11,986 bases of DNA from Desulfuromonadaceae bacterium UBA6124 (GCA_002423365.1 DIVU01000099.1:3766-15751); one strand, 5' to 3'. Counted from the first letter of the stretch, positions 1 through 7,451 are shown. Translations and numbers: made by a program. Notes: a model not told the origin generated them from the sequence alone.

Positions 1-140
1 AGCGCCAGCAGGATTTTCGCCCCGCTACGCCGCTGCACTTCGTCGAGAATCGCCAGGTTATGGCGCAGCCGCCCCAGATCGACCACATAGGCGGGAGAGG
101 GGGCGAGTTGCAGGATTTTTTCGATATCGATACCGGTCAT
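1..140 (-). CDS. nspC: Carboxynorspermidine/carboxyspermidine decarboxylase, N-terminal part (window cuts the 3' end)
   Basis: Only the first 46 codons are in the window. The product would be a PLP-dependent alanine-racemase-fold decarboxylase that removes the carboxyl group from carboxy(nor)spermidine, the last step of aspartate-semialdehyde-dependent polyamine synthesis in the cytoplasm. The visible N-terminus has the family's opening pattern: SPAYVVDLGRLRHNL at residues 14-28, then SGAKILLA near 39-46. In this family the PLP-binding lysine lies in the LALKGFA-type segment just beyond the edge, so the catalytic residue cannot be seen. The ATG overlaps the stop of the preceding frameshifted hepT reading frame (ATGA). 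An AAAGG sits about 8 bases upstream as its own ribosome site. The family call is supported by the matching dehydrogenase 1 kb upstream on the same strand. Substrate length (spermidine or norspermidine) cannot be decided here. Confidence 0.8.
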   Translation of the reverse strand, partial: MTGIDIEKILQLAPSPAYVVDLGRLRHNLAILDEVQRRSGAKILLA

Positions 141-569
141 CGCTTTGCCTTTACGCCGAGATGCCGTGCGATGGCATCGGAAAAAAGCTGAAAATCGTCA
201 AGATGCCGCCGCAGGATGAGCACGACGATCTCCGCATCGACGACTTCATACTGATGCACAACGACATTCCTGAATTTGGCCATCTTCTACCATCACGGCG
301 GTCTGTTCCGCCGTCAGGACGCCGTTCTCACCCAGCACACGAAAGTTATCGGCATAGGTTTCCGGCGTCCGCAGTGCCCCGTCGGAAATGACATGACCGG
401 CGATATCGGCGCAGGTTTCTATCATCATCTGCAGGGTTCGCTCGACGATGCGCTGGACCTTCCAGTCGCGTTGATAATCATCCACCGTCACCGAGGAAAA
501 CTCGGAAACCTGCTTCCGGTAATCGTCCAGAGACGCCAGTTTGCGCAGGACAAGTGCCACATCCACCAT
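137..569 (-). pseudogene. hepT: HepT-type HEPN toxin (DUF86-like), frameshifted before its catalytic motif
   Basis: HepT toxins are HEPN-fold RNases kept inactive by AMPylation from their MntA partner. The open frame from ATG 569 gives 107 residues resembling the HepT N-terminus (LRKLASLDDY near 8-17, DWKVQRIVERTLQ at 35-47, PETYADNFRVL at 69-79). It then leaves the family and stops at 246. Skipping one base near 284-291 restores the family: ATG 283 begins MAKFRNVVVHQYEVVDAE, containing RX4HXY (R100, H105, Y107 of the rebuilt protein), and the frame runs to a TGA at 137-139. The rebuilt length is 143 residues, normal for HepT. mntA stop and hepT start overlap (TAATG), and the rebuilt stop overlaps the nspC start (ATGA). 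As read, the product lacks its nuclease site and should be dead. A sequencing error or, less likely, programmed +1 shifting are alternatives; I see no slippery run. Confidence 0.85.
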
Positions 570-985
570 TACGCAAATCTCCTAAAGAGGATGTCCTGCT
601 CCTTGCGTCTGAAATCGAAAAATTCCCGCAGCATACGCGACTCATAAGCGTGACGGAGATAGGGCTGCTTGTCCGCGATGACGCGTCGGGCGCCGAGGAT
701 TCTTCCAACGAGACTCAACGGCGCGGAATTCAGCACCACCAGATCGAAGGCATCCGTCCCGAGAAGATCCGACACCAGACCGGAGAGCTCGGCCCTGGCC
801 TCCGCCCCTGCCGACCCCGAAGCCAGATAGACGGCAATATCCACATCGGCAAGGGGTTTCGGCGCCCCTTTCGCCAAGCTCCCGAAGAGATAGGCAAAAA
901 CGATCCGCTCATCCCGCTCGAATGCGGAGCCCAGCGTTTCGACACGGGAGAAAATGTCGCCCGGCAGCCTGCCTCTCGTCCTCAC
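569..985 (-). CDS. mntA: MntA-type minimal nucleotidyltransferase antitoxin (AMPylates HepT)
   Basis: This 138-residue protein has the minimal nucleotidyltransferase signature GSX10DXD: G35-S36, then D47 and D49 in ADVDIAVYL, with a plausible third acidic residue at D81 (FDLVVLN). MntA proteins transfer AMP from ATP to the tyrosine of the HepT RX4HXY motif and so neutralise the toxin; this is family knowledge. The start is GTG at 985, chosen for the GAGG six bases upstream and the 23-bp gap after the dehydrogenase stop. An ATG start is not available in this region. The stop TAA overlaps the hepT ATG by one base, the usual coupling for the pair. It is complete with all key residues, although its toxin partner is frameshifted, so it may still be expressed without a target. 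Confidence 0.88.
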   Translation of the reverse strand: MRTRGRLPGDIFSRVETLGSAFERDERIVFAYLFGSLAKGAPKPLADVDIAVYLASGSAGAEARAELSGLVSDLLGTDAFDLVVLNSAPLSLVGRILGARRVIADKQPYLRHAYESRMLREFFDFRRKEQDILFRRFA

Positions 986-1008
986 TGATATCCTCGATAG
1001 TTAGTTTT

Positions 1009-2205
1009 TTACAGCTCCGGCCAATCGCCGCCGTCGACGACTACCGTCGGCAGGCCCATAGGACCGAGTTCCGCCAGGAAGGGCTCGGGATCGAACTGTT
1101 CCATGTTCCAGACCCCCGGGGCGTGCCACTTGCCGGTGAGCATCATGATGGCGCCGACCACCGCCGGAACGCCGGTGGTGTAGCTGATCGCCTGGGATTT
1201 GACCTCGCGGTAACAGGCCTCGTGGTCGCAGATGTTATAGATGTAAACCTGCTTGCGCTTGCCGTCCTTAAGCCCCCGGGCGATGACGCCGATGCAGGTT
1301 TTGCCCTTGGTCAGCGGCCCGAGGCTGCCGGGATCGGGGAGAAGCGCCTTCAGAAACTGGATCGGCACGATCTTCTGCCCCTGGAACTCGACCTCGTCGA
1401 TCCGGGTCATGCCAACATTCTGCAGTACCTCCAGATGCTTCAGGTAGTTGTCCGAGAAGGTCATCCAGAACTGGGCTTTCTTGATGGTCGGGATATGTTT
1501 GACGATGGACTCCATCTCCTCGTGGTAGAGGCGGTAGACGTTCATCGGCCCGATGCCGGCGGGGAAATCGAAGACCCGCTTGGTGGAGAGCGGCGGCGAC
1601 TCGACGAAGCGACCGTTTTCCCAGTGACGGCAGACGGCGGTCACTTCGCGGATGTTGATCTCCGGATTGAAATTGGTGGCGAAGGGCTGGCCGTGGCTGC
1701 CGGCGTTGGCGTCGATGATGTCGAGCTCCTGCACCTCGTCGAGATACTTCTTCGCCGCCAGGGCGGTGTAGACGTTGGTGACGCCGGGGTCGAAGCCCGA
1801 GCCGAGCAGGGCCATGAGCCCAGCCTGCTTGAATTTATCCTGATAGGCCCACTGCCAGGAATACTCGAACTTGGCGGTATCGAGCGGCTCGTAGTTGGCG
1901 GTGTCGAGGTAATCGACGCCGGTCGCCAGACAGGCATCCATGATGTGCAGATCCTGGTAGGGCAAGGCCACGTTGATGACCAGCTTGGGTTGCACCTTTT
2001 TGATCAGCGCCGTCAGCTCCGGCACGTTGTCGGCGTCGACCTGGGCGGTGGCGATGGGCGTGGAGATCTGCGCGGCGATGGCGTCGCACTTGGCTTTGGT
2101 GCGCGAGGCCAGGGTGATTTCGCTGAAGATATCGCGCCGCTGGGCGCATTTATGGGTAACGACCTGGCCGACCCCGCCGGCGCCGATAATCAGAACCTTG
2201 TTCAT
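1009..2205 (-). CDS. Carboxynorspermidine/carboxyspermidine dehydrogenase (saccharopine dehydrogenase family, Lys1-like)
   Basis: This is a 398-residue NAD(P)H-dependent reductase of the saccharopine dehydrogenase family. The proposed reaction condenses a diamine (putrescine or diaminopropane) with L-aspartate semialdehyde and reduces the Schiff base to carboxy(nor)spermidine. The N-terminal Rossmann loop GAGGVGQ lies at residues 8-14. Other family-like stretches are ALPYQDLHIMDACL near 80-93, the DTANYEP region at 101-107, and GSGFDPGVTNVY near 135-146. Length is typical. The ATG at 2205 is preferred over an upstream in-frame start at 2247 because it begins directly at the Rossmann strand and has GGAG seven bases upstream. 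The decarboxylase nspC lies downstream on the same strand, separated by mntA/hepT, which supports a polyamine rather than a lysine-pathway role. Confidence 0.9.
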   Translation of the reverse strand: MNKVLIIGAGGVGQVVTHKCAQRRDIFSEITLASRTKAKCDAIAAQISTPIATAQVDADNVPELTALIKKVQPKLVINVALPYQDLHIMDACLATGVDYLDTANYEPLDTAKFEYSWQWAYQDKFKQAGLMALLGSGFDPGVTNVYTALAAKKYLDEVQELDIIDANAGSHGQPFATNFNPEINIREVTAVCRHWENGRFVESPPLSTKRVFDFPAGIGPMNVYRLYHEEMESIVKHIPTIKKAQFWMTFSDNYLKHLEVLQNVGMTRIDEVEFQGQKIVPIQFLKALLPDPGSLGPLTKGKTCIGVIARGLKDGKRKQVYIYNICDHEACYREVKSQAISYTTGVPAVVGAIMMLTGKWHAPGVWNMEQFDPEPFLAELGPMGLPTVVVDGGDWPEL

Positions 2206-2280
2206 CGCTCTTCTCCGTTCGTCAAGGATGGCCCGGGCGGGCAACAAGCGCCGCGTCCTTCAGGCCGGATTAAAAAGTAA

Positions 2281-2316
2281 CTGCGCATATTAACATCGTT
2301 TCCCGGCAAATAATAA
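2281..2316 (-). promoter_or_regulatory. Possible promoter of the polyamine operon
   Basis: An AT-rich island in GC-rich DNA lies between divergent genes. On the minus strand a TAATAT-like -10 (2287-2292) lies 18 bases downstream of a weak TTATTA -35 (2311-2316). This would give a leader of about 75 bases before the ATG at 2205. The -35 match is poor. The same island could also serve the plus-strand gene at 2412, for which no better promoter is evident. Confidence 0.3.
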
Positions 2317-2411
2317 CAGATTTTTCCCCCATGGCAGGGGATGGGGGGCGAAACCGGCCCGATCTTCACCGGATGCGCTATGCTTGAGGAAACGTCCCTG
2401 GAGAAACCGCC

Positions 2412-3506
2412 ATGCCCCGCCTTTTTCGCTTCCTCGAACCGACCTTCTTTGCCGGGCTGATCGACGATCCCTGCCTGGTGATCCGCGACCGCCCCATCCA
2501 CCAGAGCATTCTCATCGACTGCGGCGCCCTGCACCACGTTGCCAAGCGCGAGATGAAACCGGTGCGCGCCATCTTCGTCAGCCACGCCCACATGGATCAC
2601 TTCATGGGCTTCGACGCCTTTCTCCGCCAGGTCCACGCCAGCCCCCGCACCGTCGAACTCTTCGGCCCGCCGGGGATGGCCGAGCGGGTGGCGGCGCGCC
2701 TCGCCGGCTACGACTGGAACCTGGCCGAACCCTACTGGTGCACCCTATTGATCCGTGAAGTCCACCCGGAACAGTTGATCTCCGTCCACTTCTCCGGCCC
2801 GGAAGCTTTTCGCCGACACGAATTAGGCGCGACACCCCGCGCGGGGAGGGTCATCTACCGCCACAACCATCTGGAAGTGGCGGCGGAAATCCTCGATCAC
2901 GGCATCCCGGTCCTCGCTTTTCGCGTCTGGGAACGAAAAGTCTTCGCCCTGGATGGAGCCAAACTGGCGGCGCTCGGCCTGGTGGCGGGGGATTGGCTGG
3001 CGGAACTGAAACGGCGCTTTTTCGAGGATTGGCCGGAAACCGGGCCGCTCCGCATCACCAGGAGCACGGCGCAAGGTCTGCGGGAAGAAAACGTCGCTGA
3101 TGCGGAGGTCTTTTACCGGCAAATCCGTGGCACGGCGACGATCCCAAGCCTCGGCTACCTCACTGACTGGGGCTCGTCGCCGGAAAACCTGGAGAAGGTC
3201 CGGAATTTTATGGCCGGGGTCGACCTGCTGGTCGGCGAGTGCGCCTTTCTGCAGGCAGAAACCCACAAGGCCCGCGCCTCCCGCCACCTCTGCACCGCCG
3301 ACTGGAATCTCCTCCTCGCCGAACTGCGCCCGCGCGCTTTTTTGCCCATGCACCTCTCCAAAACCTACCTGGGGCGCAGCCTCGAACTCTACGAAGAACT
3401 CGCCCCGCCCCCCGCAACGAAGATCATCACCCTCCCCGAACACCTCGCCCCCCGCCCTCTGCACGCCCATGAAGCCCGGGCGCTGTCTCGCGCGTTGCGT
3501 CGTTGA
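2412..3506 (+). CDS. RNase Z-like metallo-beta-lactamase-fold hydrolase
   Basis: This 364-residue cytoplasmic protein has an MBL metal site. SHAHMDHFMGFD at residues 57-68 supplies H58, H60, D62 and H63. GYLTDW at 248-253 places an aspartate (D252) like the bridging one, and LLVGECAFL at 272-280 resembles the LIHEATF strand of RNase Z. H292 (RHLCTADW) and H314 (MHLSKTY) fit the RNase Z GHST and THFS histidines. Motif order therefore resembles tRNase Z/ElaC, but HAHMDH replaces the usual HLHGDH and the chain is longer than bacterial RNase Z (about 300-330). The product may be a relative acting on another phosphodiester or ester. The ATG has GGAG eight bases upstream. The gene is transcribed alone, divergent from the polyamine operon and convergent with the next gene. 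Confidence 0.82.
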   Translation: MPRLFRFLEPTFFAGLIDDPCLVIRDRPIHQSILIDCGALHHVAKREMKPVRAIFVSHAHMDHFMGFDAFLRQVHASPRTVELFGPPGMAERVAARLAGYDWNLAEPYWCTLLIREVHPEQLISVHFSGPEAFRRHELGATPRAGRVIYRHNHLEVAAEILDHGIPVLAFRVWERKVFALDGAKLAALGLVAGDWLAELKRRFFEDWPETGPLRITRSTAQGLREENVADAEVFYRQIRGTATIPSLGYLTDWGSSPENLEKVRNFMAGVDLLVGECAFLQAETHKARASRHLCTADWNLLLAELRPRAFLPMHLSKTYLGRSLELYEELAPPPATKIITLPEHLAPRPLHAHEARALSRALRR

Positions 3507-3508
3507 AG

Positions 3509-3546
3509 AAAAAAAACGGCGGCTACATTCCCGGTTCGATCCGCCG
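3509..3546 (-). terminator. Probable rho-independent terminator of the DUF2157/DUF4824 pair
   Basis: On the minus strand CGGCGG (3541-3546) can pair with CCGCCG (3517-3522), followed at once by eight T (3516-3509). The 18-base loop contains the stop codon, so the hairpin overlaps the end of the coding region. The stem is short but all G-C. Confidence 0.55.
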
Positions 3547-4341
3547 CACCTCCGTCACCCAAGGCTCAAGGCGCCTGCCCCAACGGACATCGACCTCGTA
3601 GCGCGGTTCGGGCGGCTCGGCGGGGCTGTCGTGGCGATAGTTGAAGAGGGGGCCCGAGGGGGCGAGGTCGAGCAGCGGCGCGTTAAGATTCAGGGGCACG
3701 TGCAGTTCGGCGACCAGCAAAGAATCAATCATGCCGCCTGTTTTGTCCCGGCCCTCTTCGTGGACGGAGGTCGCGCGCGCCAGGGCGGGGACGATCAGGT
3801 AGCGGCGATTGTCCGGATAGCGTTGCCGCAAAGGGCCGGGATCGAGGCCGGCGGCGACGGGAAACAGACGCGAGCCGGAATAGAGCCCGTGCTTCAGCGA
3901 GTTCCTCTGCCCGACAATCTGGTCTTCCTGCGTTTCGCCCCGTTTCAGGGATTCTTCCAATTCCAGCAATTTCCTCTCTTTTTCCTCTTGGAAGCGTCGC
4001 CAGGCCTCGCCTTCGTATTCGAGAACGACAAATACCTGTTTCGGCAAGGGTTGACGAATCGCATCGGACCCTTCGCGTTTCTCCGGTACGCTCATCCCGA
4101 GTTCGGTCAACTTGGCGGCGTCGAACCACGTTTCGACGGCGGCGTCCCAATTCCATTCCAGACGCAGCGAAACCCCACTGTTTTCCTCGCGGCCATATCC
4201 GCCGACCAGTGGTAGTTCCCGTTCGCTGAGGGTCATCGCCGCCTCGGGTTCATCGGCGCGATTGTATGCCACGCCGGTCAGCGCCAGGGCGTTGACCGCG
4301 AGCACCAGGGCAAGGGCCGGCCAAAGATGAAAACGCTTCAT
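3523..4341 (-). CDS. DUF4824-like protein with N-terminal signal or anchor
   Basis: This 272-residue protein has a hydrophobic N-terminal segment (about residues 6-25, after MKRF) that would export it or anchor it to the inner membrane. The rest is soluble. Recognisable stretches are LEWNWD near 61-66, LGMSVPEK near 81-88, PLPKQVFVVLEYEG at 98-111, a charged probably helical or coiled-coil stretch at 112-140, SGSRLFPVAAGLDP near 155-168, and RYLIVPALA near 180-188. From memory this pattern fits DUF4824, a family of unknown function found beside DUF2157 membrane proteins. The start at 4341 overlaps the stop of the upstream gene (ATGA), indicating co-translation. The extended open frame further upstream lies antisense to nothing useful and only reads into the neighbour. 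No catalytic motif is visible. Confidence 0.75.
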   Translation of the reverse strand: MKRFHLWPALALVLAVNALALTGVAYNRADEPEAAMTLSERELPLVGGYGREENSGVSLRLEWNWDAAVETWFDAAKLTELGMSVPEKREGSDAIRQPLPKQVFVVLEYEGEAWRRFQEEKERKLLELEESLKRGETQEDQIVGQRNSLKHGLYSGSRLFPVAAGLDPGPLRQRYPDNRRYLIVPALARATSVHEEGRDKTGGMIDSLLVAELHVPLNLNAPLLDLAPSGPLFNYRHDSPAEPPEPRYEVDVRWGRRLEPWVTEVRRIEPGM

Positions 4342-5393
4342 GGGCGTGCCTCCCAACGGCTGCCGCGCAGCCGTTGCAGTACCAGCAGCAGGCCGATGGC
4401 GACCAGGCCGAGCAGCAGAAAAAATAGGTATTTGGGCAGCCAGTCCCACCACCAGTCGAAGAATTTGGTGTACAGATACAACACGAAAAAGGTCGCGCCG
4501 AGATTGGTTACGCCGGTCCAGCGGCGGCGGATGCCCAGGGCGATGACGGCGGCGGCGAGTGCGAAACCGGCGGTCTGATATCCGTATTCGATGATTTTTG
4601 GCGACCCGTAGAGGTAGCTGGAGCCGCCCCAGTTGGCGAGGATGAGGATGGCGATGAAGACGGTCAGCAGGCCGAAAATCCGGTAGCTGTTGGCGAACTG
4701 GGGATGACGGCGATGGGGGATCACGGGAACCAGGGACAACAGCGCGCCGGCGGCGATGAAGTTTTCCGGCCGCTCGCCGAAGGAGAGCCAGTAGCAGCCG
4801 CTCCAGGTGCCGACGGTGGCGGCGAGAAAGGCCAGCAGGCAAAGCATGCAGGCGATCAGCATGAGTCGCAGGCCGTAGCCGTAGGCGAGCAGCAGGGCGA
4901 AAGCGCCCCAGGCGAGAAAGGCGTTCTGGCTCGGGGTGATGTTGAAAATCTGACCGATAACGGAGAGGTTGAGAATAAAACAGGTCAGGGCGACCAGGGC
5001 GAGGATGCCGGTGAAATAGCCGGAGCGTTCCCGACGGGCGGCAAAGTCGGCGGCGATCGTGGCGAGCAACGGCGCGGCGATCAGGATGGCCACTTGCGCC
5101 GAGGTTGCGAGCAGTCCCCAGAAGCGGTAGAAAAAGAAGAAAATCGCCGCTGAAATGGCCAGCGCGCCGAGCAGGGAGACAATGCGCATCCCCCAGGAAA
5201 GCTGTTTTTCCGTCCCGGTCACGTCGACATCGAAAAGCCGCGCCAGCTCGCGCTGCAATCCCCGGTGGTAGGTGTCGAGTCGGCGACGTTCCTCTTCCGT
5301 CAGCGACAGCAGCCCTTCCGATTCAAGCTGCGCCAACTCCTCCCGAAACGCCAGCATCCGGTCAACACGTTGTTGTGCTTCGTCTTTATTCAT
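4338..5393 (-). CDS. DUF2157-family polytopic membrane protein
   Basis: This 351-residue protein has a charged, helical N-terminal cytoplasmic region (about residues 1-65, with LESEGLLSLTEEERRRL at 23-39) followed by about ten hydrophobic segments. They lie roughly at 70-88, 97-115, 124-146, 158-172, 176-196, 210-225, 238-254, 272-288, 296-309 and 320-340. A short N-terminal helix domain followed by many membrane helices matches DUF2157, whose function is unknown. The ATG at 5393 is chosen for the AGGA five bases upstream; an open frame extends to 5489, but that part (CRQTGLENDICSTSY) looks non-coding. The stop overlaps the start of the DUF4824-like gene, so the two probably form one membrane-associated unit. 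No transport signature is visible. Confidence 0.85.
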   Translation of the reverse strand: MNKDEAQQRVDRMLAFREELAQLESEGLLSLTEEERRRLDTYHRGLQRELARLFDVDVTGTEKQLSWGMRIVSLLGALAISAAIFFFFYRFWGLLATSAQVAILIAAPLLATIAADFAARRERSGYFTGILALVALTCFILNLSVIGQIFNITPSQNAFLAWGAFALLLAYGYGLRLMLIACMLCLLAFLAATVGTWSGCYWLSFGERPENFIAAGALLSLVPVIPHRRHPQFANSYRIFGLLTVFIAILILANWGGSSYLYGSPKIIEYGYQTAGFALAAAVIALGIRRRWTGVTNLGATFFVLYLYTKFFDWWWDWLPKYLFFLLLGLVAIGLLLVLQRLRGSRWEARP

Positions 5394-5745
5394 AGAGTTC
5401 CTTATCACTGGATACGATGTCGAGCATATGTCATTTTCCAAACCAGTTTGCCGACACAATGACCATGAGCCGTTGGCAGCGCGGCGCAACCCGGGTTCAC
5501 CGGACCGGCGTCCATTGAGTTGGGGATGGTTTCTCTTTTAAGTGGGTTGTTGCGAGGGGTGGGGAGAGGCCTGCCGGGTCGGGAGAGTGGCAGCTTTCCG
5601 AAAGGGCGAATGTGGCCGGCTCCTGCTTAATTAAGGACACGCATAAATCGGCGTGACTATAGGCAGGACATTAGCGATTGTCAATAAGCTGTTTATTCGG
5701 CAGGATTTTATTGCCTTGCCCTGGCTTCTTTGCTAAAGAGGACGG
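5394..5745. other. 352-bp gap between divergent genes, with no recognisable gene
   Basis: Neither strand holds a convincing reading frame or a known RNA fold that I can recognise. The right third is AT-richer and contains a weak plus-strand promoter candidate. It also has a small inverted repeat, AATAA-GCTGT-TTATT, just after 5680, and GGCAGGA twice (5662-5668 and 5699-5705). The middle part (about 5490-5620) is GC-rich and featureless to my eye. The region must contain the promoters for prmA and for the DUF2157 gene. Confidence 0.5.
5634..5663 (+). promoter_or_regulatory. Weak candidate promoter for prmA-rsmE-RDD
   Basis: AGGACA (5634-5639) and TATAGG (5658-5663) each match four of six sigma70 consensus bases and are 18 bases apart. 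The transcript would carry a leader of about 75 bases. Other weak combinations exist nearby, so the exact site is uncertain. Confidence 0.25.
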
Positions 5746-6669
5746 ATGAAAACGACCTGGTACGAAATACGAATCGATGTGCCGGCGAGCGGGCTCGACC
5801 TGGTGTGCAATGAACTGGGGGAGCTCGGCTGCGCCGGGATTACTGTCGAAGAGCGGACGCTGGATACCTTCGTCGCCCCCGATCCCGACGCCGACGCGCC
5901 GGAGCGCTACGGCATCAGCGCCTACTTTCCCACCGAGGGGGATGAGACGGCCCTGCGGGTGCAGGTGACGGAGCGCCTCGAATGGCTGGGCCCCCTGGCT
6001 CCGGGACTGTTGCCCCTCTCCCTGCAATGTCGGCCGGTCCAGGAACAGGACTGGGCTGAGGGCTGGAAACAGCACTTCAGCGCGACACGCATCGGGCGGC
6101 GGCTGATTGTCAAGCCGACCTGGGAAGACTGGTCCCCCGTCGCCGACGAGGTGGTGGTCAATCTCGATCCCGGCATGGCCTTCGGCACCGGCACCCACGG
6201 CACTACCCGCCTTTGCCTGGAGGCCCTGGCCGGTCTCTACGATGAGCCCCCCGTGCCGACGCGGGTTCTCGATGTCGGCACCGGCAGCGGCATCCTCGCT
6301 ATCGCCGCCGCCGCCCTCGGCGCCCGGCGGGTGCTGGGCTGCGACATCGAGGAGGAATCCTGCCGCGTCGCCCGGGAAAATGTCGAACTGAACGGGGTCG
6401 GCGACCGGGTGGAGATCACCGGCGCCCCTCTGGAGTCGTTGGAGGGCGATTTCGCGGTGATCCTGGCCAACATCCTGGCCGAGGAAAATATCCGTCTCGG
6501 CGATGAACTGAACCGGCGTCTGGCCTCCGGCGGCACCCTGATCCTCTCCGGCATCCTGCGGGAAAAGGAATCCCTGGTCACCCAGGCTTTTGCCCGTTAT
6601 GACCTGCACGGCCCGGAAGTCACCCGTGAAGCCGAGTGGGTCTGCCTCCGCTACCAGAAGCCCGCCTAG
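5746..6669 (+). CDS. prmA: Ribosomal protein L11 methyltransferase
   Basis: This 307-residue SAM-dependent enzyme trimethylates ribosomal protein L11. The N-terminal substrate-recognition domain starts MKTTWYEIRIDVP and contains the family DWAEGWKQHF segment at 102-111. The conserved linker DPGMAFGTGTHGTT lies at 141-154. The SAM-binding motif I VLDVGTGSGILAIA is at 174-187, the acidic CDIEEESC segment at 199-206, and the ILANILAEE motif (the family's NI-loop) at 239-247. Length is typical. The ATG has AGAGG four bases upstream. It is the first gene of a plus-strand run; rsmE follows after 41 bases, a pairing of translation-apparatus methyltransferases seen in many bacteria. Confidence 0.96.
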   Translation: MKTTWYEIRIDVPASGLDLVCNELGELGCAGITVEERTLDTFVAPDPDADAPERYGISAYFPTEGDETALRVQVTERLEWLGPLAPGLLPLSLQCRPVQEQDWAEGWKQHFSATRIGRRLIVKPTWEDWSPVADEVVVNLDPGMAFGTGTHGTTRLCLEALAGLYDEPPVPTRVLDVGTGSGILAIAAAALGARRVLGCDIEEESCRVARENVELNGVGDRVEITGAPLESLEGDFAVILANILAEENIRLGDELNRRLASGGTLILSGILREKESLVTQAFARYDLHGPEVTREAEWVCLRYQKPA

Positions 6670-6710
6670 TTTTTCCACCCGAACGTCGGCTGCTGTTGCC
6701 GGAAAGACCG

Positions 6711-7451
6711 ATGCAGCGTTTTTTTGTTCCCCCCGAACTTATCGCCGGCGACGAAGGCCTGCTGCCCGAGGACGTCGGCCATCACCTCGGCCGGGTGCTG
6801 CGGCTGCCGCCGGGCGAGGAACTGTTCCTCCTTGACGGCGCGGGCACGGTCTGCCGGGCCCGTCTCCTCGCTTTCGGGCCGCGCGGCGCCCAGATCCGGG
6901 TGCTGGAGCGCTGGCACGAGGCCGAGCACGGCCTGCCCATTCATCTCATCCAATCCCTGCCCAAGGCCGACAAGCTCGAACTGGTGTTGCAGAAGGGGAC
7001 CGAACTGGGAATCACCGTCTTCTCCCCGGTTCTCAGCGAACGCGGCGTGAGTCATCCTGTTGACAGCCGTCAGGCAAAACGTCACCAGCGCTGGACAAAA
7101 ATTGTCCGCGAAGCCGCCCGTCAGTGCCGCCGTCCCGTCATCCCCCAGCTCGATGAAATCCAACCCCTGTCCCTGGCGCTCGAGTCCTGCGCCGAGCCCC
7201 TGCGCCTGATGCTGTGGGAAGAGGAGAGCCGCCCCCTCGCTGAGGTTCTGCCGCCCTCCCCGCCCTCGGCGGTGGCGTTGCTGGTCGGCCCCGAAGGCGG
7301 CTTCAGCCCGCGGGAAGCGGAACTGGCCCGAAATTTCGGATTTCTGCCGGTACGCCTCGGCCCGCGCATTCTGCGCAGCGAAACGGCGGGATTTGCGGTG
7401 GCAAGCATCTTGCAGTACATTTATGGAGATCTGGGCGCGCCGGTGGCCTGA
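6711..7451 (+). CDS. rsmE: 16S rRNA (uracil(1498)-N3)-methyltransferase
   Basis: This 246-residue SPOUT-class (knotted) methyltransferase modifies U1498 of 16S rRNA in the 30S subunit. The N-terminal PUA-like domain starts MQRFFVPPEL and includes HHLGRVLRL near 24-32. The C-terminal SAM-knot signatures are LVGPEGGFSPREAELA at 191-206 and LGPRILRSETAGFAVASIL at 216-234, with QKGTELGI at 94-101 and REAARQCRR near 133-141. All expected motifs are present and the length is normal. The ATG at 6711 is preferred to an upstream in-frame start at 6636, which lies inside prmA. A GGA sits seven bases before it. It lies 41 bases after prmA and 33 before the RDD gene. Confidence 0.96.
   Translation: MQRFFVPPELIAGDEGLLPEDVGHHLGRVLRLPPGEELFLLDGAGTVCRARLLAFGPRGAQIRVLERWHEAEHGLPIHLIQSLPKADKLELVLQKGTELGITVFSPVLSERGVSHPVDSRQAKRHQRWTKIVREAARQCRRPVIPQLDEIQPLSLALESCAEPLRLMLWEEESRPLAEVLPPSPPSAVALLVGPEGGFSPREAELARNFGFLPVRLGPRILRSETAGFAVASILQYIYGDLGAPVA

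Noticed and set aside
137..283. Separate short gene for the HepT C-terminal half starting at ATG 283
   Set aside because: It has no good ribosome site and aligns as the continuation of hepT, so I treat it as part of the broken gene.
246..291. Programmed +1 frameshift making full-length HepT
   Set aside because: No slippery run, rare-codon/stop context or obvious stimulatory structure is visible; ordinary mutation or sequencing error is simpler.
922..2280. Long plus-strand open frame (452 codons) over the dehydrogenase
   Set aside because: It is antisense to a clear family member and reads as a GC-rich shadow frame with no recognisable domain.
5671..6678. Long minus-strand open frame over prmA
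   Set aside because: It is a shadow of prmA, whose motifs are complete on the plus strand.
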